DNA of 64,000 nucleotides, from positions 58,105,676-58,169,675 of the forward strand of contig CM049316.1 in NCBI GenBank assembly GCA_026874595.1, in the 5' to 3' direction. Shown piece after piece: positions 1-14,891 of this stretch. The stretch's first letter is position 1. Each line of letters begins with the position of its first letter. This stretch comes from Sipunculus nudus. Lineage: Eukaryota; Annelida; Sipuncula; Golfingiida; Sipunculidae. Under the pieces are notes generated by a model. It was not told the origin of the DNA. It worked only from the letters and a program-made list of their open reading frames with translations, and did not search any database. The position numbers and the translations under genes were made by a program.

Positions 1-119
1 GAGAACACGTACATGAAAATTAAATATAATATTTTAATATTTTATTTCTGGAGTGAGGGAGTAAATGAAATGGTGACCTGTAAAAGAAAGGCGAACATGA
101 AATATTTGACTTGACGGTA

Positions 120-262
120 TTTTTATTATTATTGTTATTATTATTATTGTTGTTTTTATTATTATTCTTATTGTTGTTGTTATTATTATTATTATTAGTA
201 GTAGTAGTACTAGTATTGGACTAGTAGCAGTAGTACTATTATTATTATTATTATTATTATAT
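120..262. repeat. (ATT)n/(AGT)n trinucleotide tract
   Basis: Imperfect ATT/TTG/TTA repeats pass into AGT/TAG repeats and back. The same ATT-to-AGT arrangement recurs at 13141-13345 and 15913-16180. The rest of 1-568 shows no exon that I can support. Confidence 0.8.
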
Positions 263-568
263 AAAGTTGTACAGAATTAATTGAATTTCTTTTATAGTAC
301 ACACATTAAATATAAGTTCATTCTGAAGTACATAAGGAATACCTACATACACATATACATGTAGAGAAATGCCTTGAAAATACAAACATCAACGGTACCT
401 TTATGAGCATGTCGTTTAGGCGAGGTTTCCCTGTTCCTATAAACAGAAGTAGGCTTCAGTTACGGAGCATTAAGGGCTGAAGGAATGTTGTACTATTGTA
501 TATTCAAATAATGTGTTAGCTTTCAACAACTTTACTCGTGTAATTAGTCTTTTACTTTGATTTTGAAG

Positions 569-713
569 GATCTGTACCCGGTAGTGGCTGTTTCCGGAAC
601 CACTGACGCCGGGTCATGTGACCCTATTGAGCTGTTTGCGGAAAGCAGTGCTGACGGGCTCTGTGGAAGTCCTCTGACGTACTCGTGGGACGCCTATTTT
701 GAAGGCTCCCCAG
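569..713 (+). CDS. REJ gene exon 1 (first visible)
   Basis: Acceptor TTTTGAAG precedes GATCTGTACCC; donor CCAG|GTTTGT. It encodes residues 1-48, including [10 protein letters not shown] and [12 protein letters not shown], the typical opening of an REJ module. Phase 0 entry shows that upstream coding exons lie outside the window. Confidence 0.85.
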
Positions 714-1077
714 GTTTGTTCTCTTTATCATAATTGCGTTGGTTGAATTAAAGTGCACGACAGGGATGTAGGATACGAGTCGTAACTTGGACTCGAGTCT
801 GAACTCCGTTCACTTGTCCAAGGATTCGGAGTCGGACTTGTACTGGGACTCGGAGGTCACGACTCAATATATCAGGCCCAGGCCATCTCGAGTTCAGTAA
901 AAAAAAAGTCACCCAACATCTCACGTTAATATTGAATAACACACCACGATGACTTAAATGTATGCAAACTATTGACAGAATAATCCAAATACAATTGAGT
1001 GGTCCATATTTAATTGACTTCTTGGTTAATGTAATATAGACTAATTTTTTTTTATTATCGTAGCTTCCTTTCTTTTT

Positions 1078-1173
<96 letters not shown>

Positions 1174-4100
1174 GTCCCGACCGGAGACTTTTTGCTTTGT
1201 ACATTAGCCTAACGTCTTAGCTGCTATGATGCGTCCTACCTCAGGAACCTGATAGGTTATTAGTAAAATAGTTCAGTTACCCTAGGGTAGGTAAGACATC
1301 TTATGTCAAATTTACTCACATAAATGATAAAAACGTACACTATTTCTCATTATATAATATACTAGTGTCAGAGATGGCTCGGAGAATTTATTTTAGGATC
1401 TGGGTCAAACGAGGAGCATTATCCAGTAGGAGATCCAGAGCTTTTCCCCATCGACTGTATAATCACTAATATAATTGGAATTCGACATTGTATATAATAA
1501 TAACACCAGATTGGTTATTTTATGGGTTATTAATAATCAAGGATACCTTTTTTTAGAAATTCAAGTAATTAAATGCATAGAGTAAATGTAAAGTTGGTCA
1601 TGATTGCGAACAATGCAAATTTATAGGATAGAATAAAAAAAACGCGAGACAAAACCAGAATCGATTGGCTGCATTAACATCCGTGTACATCAGTATTGCA
1701 ATAACAAGTTTACACAATTTCACAGTGAAGTTTTTGTAGTTAACTGGAGTAGCATTTTGAGTATGCCTGGTTTATTTAATCATGTTTTGTATTGTGATTT
1801 AAGGTGTAATCCCCGGAGCTGACCAGTCACTTTTAGACACGCTCAAGTCGAGACTCAGCTCTGAAACGGATCCATTTTTGCGTGTGGGCGGGGCTGAGGT
1901 AAGTTTGTACCGATTTCTTATTCTTAACACATCAATTTCATTCTTTTTATACTTCCAGCCCATGTTAGTGTTTATTTTAAAATATGAAATGATTTTCATG
2001 ACTTGCTTCAACATGAGCGCGTGTACTTGAGAATATAGAGTGGAAGATATGAAATGGTTCATTAGATTTTTATAATAACGTAGTAATGAAACCGTGGCAT
2101 AAACATATATCTTTTATTCCAATCTGAATTGCACCCTCTCATATCACAATTTATACAATGGGATCTGTATAGCAATTATAAAATTACTAGCTGATAAACC
2201 CGGTATACCGGGCCTTTTCCGTGATTTGGAAGATATATTTACTGAGATATTGAATGATGGCTCGTTTTTTATTATAAAAGTTAAAAGAAATTTACAGATT
2301 TTTAGTGGAATACTCTCGGAATACGATATGTACAAATATTTTTTACTGTTGTTTTGTGGCGCTGTGCTCGTGGCAAAAATCATACCCCGGTATGTTTACC
2401 TTGAAGACCTGGTCAGTGATGGTTTACATTGCGAACCGGAATGAGACGCGGAGGCATATAGTGTTTCGTTAATATTTGACTGGTTTCTATCGTTGGACGT
2501 ATAAAGAATAGGTTGATGTGAGGAACACATGAAAGATTAATTAAATGTAAGTTGCAAGGAAACTGTTCCTGAAGAAGGAAACAGAAATATGCATACATCG
2601 TAAGTAGCATGCAGAAGCGGACCCAGCGGGACTCCATGCAGTGGGTCCGTATCCCATTTTCAGCCACCACAACATTTTTTTCATCGTATCAGACAAATTT
2701 TGAGGCCTGAAACCCCCGCCATCACCGCAGCCTTGTTCCTGAAATTGGGACCTTGAATTAGGTTTTGTCATTAATCCTGGGTTGAACTCACCATTTCATA
2801 AAGCGAGAAACATGTTTTTTTCTCTTTTACTGGCCACGCACGTGAGTCAAGTCCCTCATTGAAAGCAAGCGTTATTCATATGAACAATAGTCCTTAGTGT
2901 TAGAGGTTAAGTGACCACGATGCACGCATTCCGGTGATTGTCGAAGGCAGTTCGGCTGTGCTCGGTAAAAATGCGGAAAAATCACTCAAAATTATATGTA
3001 TATTAAAAATTATTTATTTTCATATCGCCCATGTCACTGCGGGGATAATAACCTTTAAAATGATGTATGGCACAATATTGTACGCAACGCGGTTTTAGAG
3101 AACACTGCGAACAAACGTGAACCGAATTCCTTTTATAAGTATTGTATTAATAAATTATAAAAAAAGCATCACATGGCAATCCATATAGATATAGGAAATG
3201 AACCAGATCGCCACTACGGCACTTATCTCAAATCAGACTAAATGAAAAATATACATAAAATGACTGCACAAGTAATGAAGATGAACATAATATACAAGGA
3301 GGAATATATATGCTGAGTTATCATATATTAAGAATCCTTATGTACATATTTATTCTAAGTTGTCTTTTACAGTTAAGGGCATTTAAGGTTAGGGAAAGTG
3401 GAATGGGGGCACCCGGCGGCCTCGGTTTCATTCCAAATCAATTCGCACGCATGCGCACCATGTGTCTGTGAATTTTTAATGAATAAATCATTGGGTTCCT
3501 CCAAAATTAGACTGTTCATTGATCTTATCTCTTGATATAAACATAATATATGGAGTGGATTTTGTTATGGCCAATGCCAATGGCATCAGTGAAAATAAAT
3601 AAATCAATCGAACGAATTTGAAAGTAACTAGTAAAGATGATACATATTAGTCACCTGGCCACGAATATCCGTGGGGTTTTTTTTTCCTATCTTTGATACC
3701 CGATTTATAGGCCGATACCCCTTTGCAACCTAAAATTTATTCATGTTTTATGACCTTTTCTTCTAAAGGCCGAATAGACTATTATTATTATCATTATAAT
3801 TATTCATTTCTATACTTCAATTAGATTTGATTTTTTTTTCAGCTGGCGGCAGGATACACGTACGGGTTCAACGTGACGGTAACAAACACCTTTGGTAAAT
3901 CGGTGACCGTCTCACATTCAGTAACAAAGAGCTCTGGCCTGAAGGAGGTCAGCGTGGATCTGCAGGGCCCGACCGGACTGGTCAACCCCGCCAGGAGAAT
4001 TGTGTTCCAGACACGTGTCACTCAGTCCCCCTGTGTGTCAAACCTCAAGATATCGAGCGTAAGTAATCAGTAAATACTTATCATGTCAAACATAAAAAAA

Positions 4101-4344
4101 TTAATTTAAAATTAAAAAATGTTAACGAGATGATGTTTGAAATTGTTTGCTTTATTATTGTCAACTGAAACCCAAAATTAAAATTTACCGAAAACCAAAA
4201 TTGAAAAATTTTGAAAATGTACCAAATGGACCGGAATGTGTCATTTGCAGGTATTATTAACCCACACACACATGCACAAAGGAAAATACCGAAACATTTT
4301 ATTTGATTACCTCAAAATCGTCAGTTGCAGGAATAATTCATATT

Positions 4345-4397
<53 letters not shown>

Positions 4398-6041
4398 ATA
4401 TATATATGTATACCTGTGATCCTTTCTTCCTTGCATATTTCCTGAACATAGAATGTGTACAAATATATTGAAAGCATTTATTAATTATCATAATTTATTT
4501 TCACAGTACCAGTACTCCATTCAGGGAACATCGGCCTTGAACCTTGACGGATTTACAGGACCAAGATGTGTCATAAAACAAAACATCCTCAGTGGGAACC
4601 GGAAGTACCAAATTACGGCCACTGGTACGTGCAACACACGATTCCGCCAGAGGTCGTTCATCCTCAAAATAAACCTCTTCCTGATGGACACTGTGGACGG
4701 CCAGGACATCCTTTAAAATTATTACATATTTCGTGAAGTCCTTACCACAAAAAGCCCATGTTTATGTATTTTCCTTGTAAAACAATTCTTATCCAACACA
4801 CTTGAACGGACTACATTATCCTCTTCACTATATTTATACCTACGCCATCTGTGTATGTACAAGACCTGGTGCATTGTGGGCATCTGAACAGCAGAGTCGT
4901 ATCCTTGTTGGAAAGTGTGCGTGCCACACTCGTGTATGCAATGTCAGGGATTTTAAACATTTATTTTACTACATTAATCTGTATTTTGACATTTCTCAGG
5001 AAGTGTGCCTTTAATCAGGGTCTTTTTACTGGGAGACGGTTACATCTTATTCATCAGTACCGAAACAAGAGCCAACTTCTTCTTGTGCGCCATCAAAACA
5101 TTTAAGTAGCCTACTAATAAATTGACACTCAATTATGATTTAAACAATAATTTTAATAAAACATGAACTGGTAGAGTCTTGCGTAACAGTTGTCATAGAG
5201 AAGTCGGATATGCCGTTCTTAACGAACTTCATTGGGTATGACCTGAGCTTTATTTTGAATAAATTGGCATAATTAAGGGACTCGCCTATCTACTAACGTG
5301 CATATACTGGTTAGCAACCAGGAAATTTTATAGCTCTGTTAAGGAAGAAGAACATACTAAAGACATCCAGTTGTCACGATTTTTCAAAAGTGGTAAAAGT
5401 GCTGCAACATTAAATTTTAATTTATTTATATGTAAAAAGTTTTTCTTCCTTTTACACAGCGGAATTTTTTAAGAAAAATATTTTATTTTTTTAAGTGTGT
5501 GCATGGTACTTGGAAAAAGTGTGGATATCGTTTTACTTTTATATTTCTAAATATAAAATAAAAATATTACTTAAACTTATGAAATTGAAATCAGATATCT
5601 CTGTATTTAGGCACTTTTTAATTCATGACGGAACTAGGAAAAAGGAAATGTTAAAAAAAGGACAAGGGCATACGTTGAAAAGACAGTCCTGAAGTGTTTC
5701 CATTTAACATTGTACATATTGTCCAGTTCATGACGGCAAGCATTTGCGTTTTCTTTTCCAGTGCGAGTTGAGAACAGTGCCGGAGAAATTAAGGAATTTG
5801 GGAGGGTTTTCCAGTTCAAGACCAAGAGTATGCCGCTCAAGTTACGTATACGAGGAGGATCCTTCAGGAAAATCGGAGCAATCAACCCTCTGATCTTAGA
5901 TGCGTCACGATCCTTCGATCCCGATAAGGACGAAGGGGGAATGACTTACACGTGGACATGCGAGAAGGTGACACCTAATTCAGTAGCGTCAATTTGTCTT
6001 CCAGGGTGGGGGGATGACTTACGGACACACACATAAAAATG

Positions 6042-6080
<39 letters not shown>

Positions 6081-6670
6081 TAGCGTCCGTATGACACATT
6101 TCAAATATATATACTTAATAACATTTCACAATTAAGTATAAAGTTTTAGAAAATAAGGTTTTATGTTTCCTGTAAAAGATCTTTCAAAACCAGATATAGA
6201 TATAATATCTCATAGTAAACTCATAAATAGATTAAAGTCTATTATTCTGTTTATTAATATATTTCATTTGCAATATATAAATATTATTCTTGCCAAAAAG
6301 TTGGGGATAAATACCCCAACTTCATATTTGTTTAAGTAAAAAATCATTGCACATTTAAATCTCCTGAATTTCTCTCGGAGGTGGATTGCTTTATCATGTA
6401 CTAAAATAATATGCACAACCTAAAAACAAGATGTACGCACATAATCATAATACTTTAAAGTAGTATGTTGGTCCTTTGTCTGCATCTGGCTATATGTTTT
6501 ACCTTCAAGATGAAGTTAACTCGGGGCCATACTAGGTAATTTAGAAAAAAATTATGTTTCTGCGTCACCATAAGCAGAGGAAAAAAAGGTTTCTAATTTT
6601 AATTTCCGAAAACAAACTTTTGGGAAAAGTTCTATTGTATGACGCAGAAGATTACATATCTACTCTCTCT

Positions 6671-6758
<88 letters not shown>

Positions 6759-9700
6759 TATATATATATAATCTTTTCTGTTAAACATTGTAGGATGACA
6801 AGACGGCCACTGACAAATCATGCTATGGTCGCCATGATGGAAATATTGTCAACGTAAATGACGCCATCCTCCAGGGCGTTGCCAGGGAAACCATCCCGGG
6901 ATCAGTGCTGGAACCTGGAATGTAAGAGTTGACGTACAGTTGTAACATCTCTCCTTTTACATAACTAAAAAATAAAATCAACTAGAACTATACACGCCTC
7001 CGCCAACTCGTCTTTTCATTCACTCATAGGCCTATATTCCCAGGTTCATTGGTGTTTATGTACCCCAACAAGTTTACGCATTCACTTATTCGGCCAATAT
7101 TCCCATGTTCAATTCGGCATATGTGACTGCACATCTGTGAGTATTTCTGAAGTATTTCCTAGATCAAGTACATTAGCTGGACCAACACCCAATTCCAATC
7201 AATTCTTGATTGGCCCATTTACGAGGTGCCCTGAAAATGTCTTGGGCTTCCGTTTGTGATTGCGTGAGTTATGTTGTGAACAAACACACCAACACATACA
7301 AACACACGAACGGGAGTGAACGCATACCCTCCCAGCGGAGACGATGATGATCACACATTTCCATGTGTTTGATAAGTTCGTTAGGAAGTGAACAACAATA
7401 AAATTGCCTAAAGGCTTTATTCATTCATCCTAACATACTTATACTGTCCCTTACACTTTGGATAAAGGATCACCCTTCCACCAGAGGTCGTTTCTAATCG
7501 ATACTATAGCCTCTTCTGTTGGGCACTGTGGGACGGCCGGGACAACTTGTCGCAAATGTCAAATTTTATTATCAAAATTTGTTACATTTCAAGAACACAT
7601 ATTCCATTTACATTTCACATGCGCACGCATAATACAAGATATTACTTTTTCCGTAAAGTCCTGACTACAAAAACACCCACGTTTATGTAATTTGCCGTGA
7701 CACAATTATCATCGAACATATTTGAACGGACTACAATGTCCTCTTCACTACATTTATACCTGCGCCGCTGGTGTATTTAGAAAGCTCCGGTACATCGTGG
7801 GGGTCAGATTTTGACTCCAACAATCCCTAAACAGCAGAGTAGCACTCACGTGAGTCCGAGTCTGCGCAGTGTGATTAAGGATTAATAGGAAGATTGTTAG
7901 CACTAAAATGAAAAGTGCGAGTTTAAAAAAAAGCGGAGAGTTGCAAAAAAAAAATTGTGAAATTAAAAAAAAGTGTCCAAATTTACTATATCATAAAGAA
8001 AAAGGTGAATTTAGTTTATGCCTGTTAATTTGTATTAATAGCCAGCAAAACAGTAGTGCTTTTTGTGAAATCGTGTTTGCTTTGTAACATTCAAAACCAT
8101 GATGTTTGTTAATTATTTTACAATGCTCTGTTTTACAGGTATAAGTTCAGCTTGTCACTGAGAGCGGGAAGTAGGGTAGCAACCGGCACCGTTCACGTGA
8201 CTGTTGCCAGGGCAGCTCCTCCCCAGCTTGACCTGAGAGCGCCCTCTGGTATCATAAACCCTGCCAAGCTTGTAATCAGAGCAAAGATCTGCAGCGTGTA
8301 CCCCATCGCCCTCCAGTGGCTCTCCTTGTCGGACGACGGTAAGTCAGCCATTTCAAACAATTTAACAGATAAAATTCATTCAAGTCACCCATCTCAGTTT
8401 GTAGTTTTTTAATAGACCCTTACATGTGTAGTATGTACAGTCTATGGAAAATCCTTTGAACGTGAGAGGTATCCGCGATAAACAACATCACAAGTTTGAT
8501 TTCATAATGTTGCAATGCAATGTCCCGCTAATAAAAATAGGTTTAAATTGTATTATACAGGCACTGCCTATTATATATTTTAAAAGGATACAGGTAATTT
8601 CATATTTATGAAATTTACATACTCCATTCCTGTTATGCGACAAAATATTCATGTTGAAAATAGCTGCTATGCACTCTAGTTATAACGAGTAAAATTATTT
8701 ATTTAAAGTACACTATAACATGTTATTAACACACTTACATCTTTTTAAATATTTTTCTTTTTTCTTTACATATTGGCAATTTCATGCAGGTAAAGTTTAT
8801 TCTTCTTAACATACTGAGGAGGTGGACCTTCCTGGTATCAACATCAATTTCAGTTTAAAGGTTTTTATTATTTTATTTATTAAAGGATACGAGCCACTCG
8901 ATCTGTCCGTGAACTGTATCGGACAAGACATTTTCAAGCCACGCAGCAGACGATGCGCCTCGTTCTCGATCGTCTGCCGTGATCTGACGGCCGGCGCCAA
9001 GTATAGGTTTGATGTTGTGGCGCAGCCAGTTGATGACGTCACATTGGAACCGATCCAGTCCTCTTCGGTGAGCATATATAATTCTCATTAACAACATAGA
9101 AAATATAAATAATTCCTTCTGTTGTTTCAGGTACATTGATGAAGAGGATGTAAAATGTAAAACTGAATATTGTCACTCTCGTAAATTTTCTGTCACCATT
9201 TGAAATGATATTTGTTCCAATAAAGCTGTCGGCAGTTTATTTGTTAAAAGAGTTTTACAAAATGCAAATTGAGAACTATATATCTTCGTCCGTAAAATAT
9301 TCTAACGAGTTCGTGCTTTTGAAACTTCAATACATTTATTTACCACGCGGGCAGATGTTTGTTCATTTAGTTATTTTGTGTGTGTCACACTTTAAACGGC
9401 CAGACAGAAGGAGCATTTCACATCTATATATCTCTGATAAAGAATAAAGGTATGTATGCTGAAAAAAAATATTAAGATAATCTATGGATATATGACAATC
9501 CTTATGAATGCTAGAACATCTGATGTCTTTTCCAGGTTGAAAGTGCAACGGCTAAAGTCGAAGCTACCATGGCAACGGCACCAATCATTGGAAACGTAAA
9601 CGTGAGTAACATCATAGCATTATTTAAATGCATTACTAAATTTCATATTTTATCGTCTAATCTGATATAATAACAGTCGACCCCGGAGTTATTTTGTATT

Positions 9701-12700
9701 TTATGAATTTGTTCTCATGAAAAATAAGTTGTCAAAGAGAACTGATTTCTTTTAATGTGACATGTACTTCTAAAAATGTTTCATGAGAAGATTAGATGAT
9801 AAACCCTTCCCACGAGCATGCGCACAGCACACAATAGTCGCCCTCTGTGTTTGGGTCAAGTGAGCAAGCCATGCGATATTTGTAAAATGAAACAAGATAC
9901 TCAACAGAGAATCTGGTTAAATATGATGTTTTCCCTTTTATCATTTGAGATGTAACAAATATGATTTTTCTTTGTCAGTATAAATGAATTGAACGCTTAG
10001 TGTGAATAATTGCCTACAGATGTCGCTGTTGTAGTCGAAAAGATCGGTTTCAATCCCACAAAGCAAAGAGGTATCTATTACATTATCCAGATTAATAATC
10101 AAATTTATGTAACTGCGCACATGTTTGATGGTATTTTTAAAAGATTTGACAAATATTTTATTTCCTGCAGCCTTTGACTACCTCCGGGGAGGCATTGACT
10201 ACAGACTTCAAAGTGATGGCTGATGTAAAAGAGGCAGAAGAGAACCAGCCCGTTGAGTGTCGCTGGCTGTTCAGGACGGCTAATAAGGAGATGGAGGTCC
10301 GGGCCATGCAGTCGTCCACCATCTACTCTGGATTTCTGCCACCTGGTAAGTTTAATGTATGATATATATCAAACGCTCTGATTGGTATTCGGGTCTGTTG
10401 GCCTTGGGATGATACAGCTTGACCCTTGTAAGTGATCCTAATAAACCGCTCTGCTTCAGTGTCCCCCTGTTCGAAAGCTTTGTTTAGATCCATCAATAAT
10501 AGTATGAGGTGCACACAGACAGACACAAACATACACAAAAACAGCTACACAAATACAAGCAGACAAGAATGGAATTTGATTTATTTTTGCATTTTAAATA
10601 TGCTGGAATTAGACCGACATGGCGGATGCTTGCATTCCTTAAAAAGCAGATTTCTAGTTAAAATTCTGTGGTTTATTCCAGGAACCGGGAAGCTTGCTGT
10701 GTACTGCTGTAACGCCATGGATCTCTGTGCAGAAAAGGAAACAACACAAACAATAGCTGTCACTGAAAAAGTACTGGATGTCACGGCCGTGGACAACCTC
10801 CTAGAAAATTCAGGTATCTGTCTGTTAATGCTCAGATTGTGTAAACTATTTCAGCCAGCTTAGTTTATTTTTGTCTGTTCTATTTGCACTGAAGATTATA
10901 CACTGAGCTTTCTGTTATTCTGGAGTCATTGCCTCAGGTTTAGTCCAGACGAATTACTACTTCAGGTTTAGTCCAGACTTGAGTTACTGCCTCAGGTTAA
11001 GTCCAGACTTGAGTTACTGCCTCAGTTTAAGTGCAGACTTGGGTTACTGCCTCAGGTTAAGTCCAGACTTGAGTTACTGCCTCAGTTTAAGTCCAGACTT
11101 GAGTTACTGCCTCAGGTTAAGTCCAGACTTGAGTTGCTGCCTCAGGTTAAGTCCAGACTTGAGTTACTGCCTCAGGTTAAGTCCAGACTTGAGTTACTGC
11201 CTCAGGTTAAGTCCAAACTTGAGTTACTGCCTTAGGTTAAGTCCAAACTTGAGTTACTGCCTCAGGTTAAGTCCAAACTTAAGTTACTGCCTCAGGTTAA
11301 GTTAATACTTGAGTCACTGACCCAGTTTAAGTCTAGACTTGAGTTTTGCCTCACTTTAAGTCCACACTTAAGTTATTTTGTCACTTAAATACCACGCTTG
11401 AGTCATTTCCTTAGTTTTAAGTCCAAACTTGAGTCATTTAATCAGTTTCAACCCACATTCGAGTCATTGCGGTATTAGTAAAATTATAGGAATATCTTTT
11501 TATGATAGTTACATCCAGATCAAAGTACTTGTCGGTTTGGTTTTATACCTACAAGCTAAAAACCGATGAGCCTATTTACCTATTTAGCCTTTACGTCAGT
11601 TGTCACCAGCTGAGGTTGATTATAAGTGACCGCTTCAGTTATAATATAGATTTTTATATTATTATATCATTTTTATTATTATTTTTCCAGTGAACCTTGC
11701 TGACTCAGCGTCTGTGATCCTGGAGTCCCTTCCTCCCGAGTTGCTAGAAAAAGGAGAAGAAATTAAAGCACAGGTCGTGAAGGAGCTGAGCAGCGCGTTC
11801 AGTGTGGCGTAAGTACCTCAGCCGCACTTGTCCAGCTGTTTAAAGAGTCAGACAAATTAAAGAAATAACAAGAGCAAAGTTAATCTTGTTAGAGTAGGGT
11901 GTTCCATACCTTTTTATATGATTTTCATTGGAACAAAAATTTGTATCGTATTTCAAAATTGGCAGTATTATATTATCCAAGAGCTGAGGAATTCTTTATG
12001 CTATCACACGCTGTAATACTCGTCAGAAACCAATACGGTTTACTTTGGCTATAATACGAAGGTACGCATATTCATTTTACAATCGGAGTATATCAGATCT
12101 ACTGGAAGACGAAACTTCAACCAGTGTAAAGCTAAGATTCCTTTTGTACGGAATGCGGGATACGGAATGCTTGTTGAGATATTTCATATGTATCGTCATG
12201 GCAACATGTATATTTTCTATTCGTCGCTCAGGGATACAATGCGGAATCGGCAAAATTGCTACATGTAGCTATTCGTTTTTCCAAATACGCATTCCGCATG
12301 CGAATCTCACGATTTTTCATAGTCAATACCAATTTTATCCGCATTCAATACATAAGGAATTTTAGCCAAACTGGACCCAACGCTATACGACGCTTGATGC
12401 CGACCCCTAATAAACCTAGGTTTTTATGTATGAGTTATATCGGCCCGGCGCGTATGTATTAGTCACTTGGATTGTGCCTCGGTCAAGCGCGCCGAGCACG
12501 TGGTGAAATCGACAACATGCGCCACCCTGGACCCGTTAGCGATAATGAAAATATTGTGAAAATTTTGATTGTGCTTTCATATTGGCCTGAGGACTTCCGT
12601 AAAAATCTAGACACCGAATATCTACACATAACACATCACACACGCTTAAAACATGTTTAAGGTGTTGATATGGTTTTGTTACAGAGACACAGCCTCCGCT

Positions 12701-14855
12701 AAAAAGACCGTTGATGAGACGGTAAAATACGCCCCATCCATCCCATCCAAAGAGATGGTCGACACAATCAGCAGCATGCCACGTGACCTCACCAGGGCCA
12801 TGTTCGGCGAGACAAGTAAGCACCTGTATTTATGATTATCTAAATTTTTAAAATGTTTTCATGTATTGTCTATTGGAGAGATTATAAGAGCATCTGTCAT
12901 GCAAAAGTTTGATAAGTCATGAAGTGTCTATCTAAACAAAAATATTTCCAGTTATGTCGAAAAGAATGAAGATTTAATCTTTGTTAACATTTCTTTAATT
13001 AACCTGACCTTACTCGATGTATTATAAAGTAGGACATTTGATAATGACAATATTTTTGTCAGTTCATACATTTATCTGAATATTTCGCAGGCGTGAGTAG
13101 TTCATAAAGCAAATACTGGGAAAATAACTAAAAAATAAATTGATATAATAATAATAATTATAATAATGATAATAATAATAATAATATTTTTATTTTATTT
13201 TTTTAAATTATTATTATTATTATCATTGTTGTTATTATTTTTGTCATTATTATAATCTATTTTATTATTATTATTATTAGTAGTAGTAGTAGTAGTAGTA
13301 GTAGATATTGTAGTAGTTATAGTAGAAGTAGTAGTAGTAGCAGTGGTAGTATGGTAGTGAAAAGGCATATGTTATATATTCATTTTATTTTTCATCTTCT
13401 TCTTCTTATAATTATTATAGTAGCAGTAAGATGTGTGATATATTCATTATCATTTTCATTACTGTTAAAACTATTAAAATAGTACTAATGGATTATTTGT
13501 GATACATATTCGTTATTTCCTGTTCTTAGCTGACAGCCTCGGCGGGTCCTCAGGTAGCAGCAGAAGGAGAAGGAAGAGAGCTGCTGAGTCAGACGGTGAA
13601 GATGCTGCACCAGCCATGTCATCCTCAGATGTATGTCCCTATGTAGAATTCTGACAGATATTGCAGAACCATGTGCAATTTTCTACTTCATTTTTTTTTT
13701 TTTTGGGGGGGGGGGGGGGGGTTCGAGGATGCCGGCAAGCAGTAATAATATAAAATTATAAAAAATTAAAAATGGAACCTCGCCTTGCAGTCATCCTACA
13801 ATTGCGACCACTCCATCGGTCCCTAATATATGGTCTAGATAACTTAGAGCTTCACAAATACGACCATCCCCGAATTACGACCACTTTGGTCAGTCCTAAA
13901 AGTGGTCGTAATACGGGGTTCCACTGTAATAATGATAGAACAATGTACCTTGAATACCGAAAAGCATCCCATATTTTGCGTTTCTCACTGCTCTCTGATT
14001 TCCGGACTTCTGCATAAAGTCTACGCGCACTCTAGGCACACTTATTTGTCTAACATCTGCATTTGCCTCTGATTTGTCTAGTTTGGATGGAACCTCAACC
14101 AGATATCAATCTTATATGTAACAGTAGACTGTCAGTTATGAGTTATTCCCAACACTTAGCGCATGGAGGCCTAATAATTAAATAGTATCAATTTTGGAAT
14201 AAATATCAATATTCAAAAATTAGAATAAACTTCCGCGAAACTAAGACGAAGAGGGGAACATGAGCGTGAAGATCGTATTTAATTTTGGGATCCTGAGTAG
14301 TTTAGCCTTGGCGCAGGTACGCGCTTTACTGAGTCCCATTTGGTTGTATTAATATTGAATTGTGTGTCTTTCAGGTGAAGTCAATGCTGGATTCCTACAG
14401 CATCGTGTTTTCAGCCAATGATACGCATTCAGCTTCAAGCTCACAGGAATATCATGACAACATGGCTAAGTACTTCAAGGCTCTGTGTCAGGGAGTGGAG
14501 TTTGGTGAGGACCCTCTTGACGTCACTTCCATCGTTACCAAGATGAGAGTACAGAAACTGCAGTTCACCAACATCAGCCAGAACAGTCTACCGGCAGCGT
14601 GCAGTAACTGTACTAACGGTGTCAGCACTGCAAACCAGGTGATCACAGTGTACCACTTTGATTGTATAGACAGACGACACTTTGGCTTTCTTTATATTCG
14701 CGCGATCAAATTTTCGCGTTATTTACTTTTACATTGTTTCGCGATCTAACCATACAGTGACCGTCACAGAATATGTACATTATTATATGGATTATTGACA
14801 TGCACTCAAAATGTTAACCATTTTCATAAAAACAATAATTTGTTTTTTGACGTTG

Positions 14856-14891
<36 letters not shown>

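Larger units (their letters stand above)
8339..10681. other. Introns 7-10 of REJ gene
   Basis: The four introns between exons 7 and 11 are AT-rich and show no repeat arrays, RNA genes or coding sequence that I can support. Open frames overlapping exon 8 on the - strand are shadows. Confidence 0.5.
11809..13529. other. Introns 12 and 13 of REJ gene
   Basis: Intron 12 has open frames at 12045-12462 with no recognisable content. Intron 13 carries the trinucleotide block described separately. No other feature seen. Confidence 0.5.

Noticed and set aside
2226-2444. 72-codon open frame in intron 2
   Set aside because: No family features, no splice fit to the REJ gene, and AT-rich composition like the intron.
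4625-4716. Continuation of exon 4 to a stop at 4716
   Set aside because: A strong donor GTACGT lies at 4625 and joining to exon 5 keeps the REJ pattern; the continuation is part of an intronic repeat.
6554-6784. Open frame ending in Leu-Ser and Tyr-Ile repeats
   Set aside because: The repeats are translations of (TC)n and (TA)n microsatellites; the same applies to open frames at 14795-15059, 19015-19448, 40262-40501, 57657-57863 and 58631-58867.
10979-11305. 108-codon open frame
   Set aside because: It is produced by a 30-bp tandem repeat whose unit is a multiple of three.
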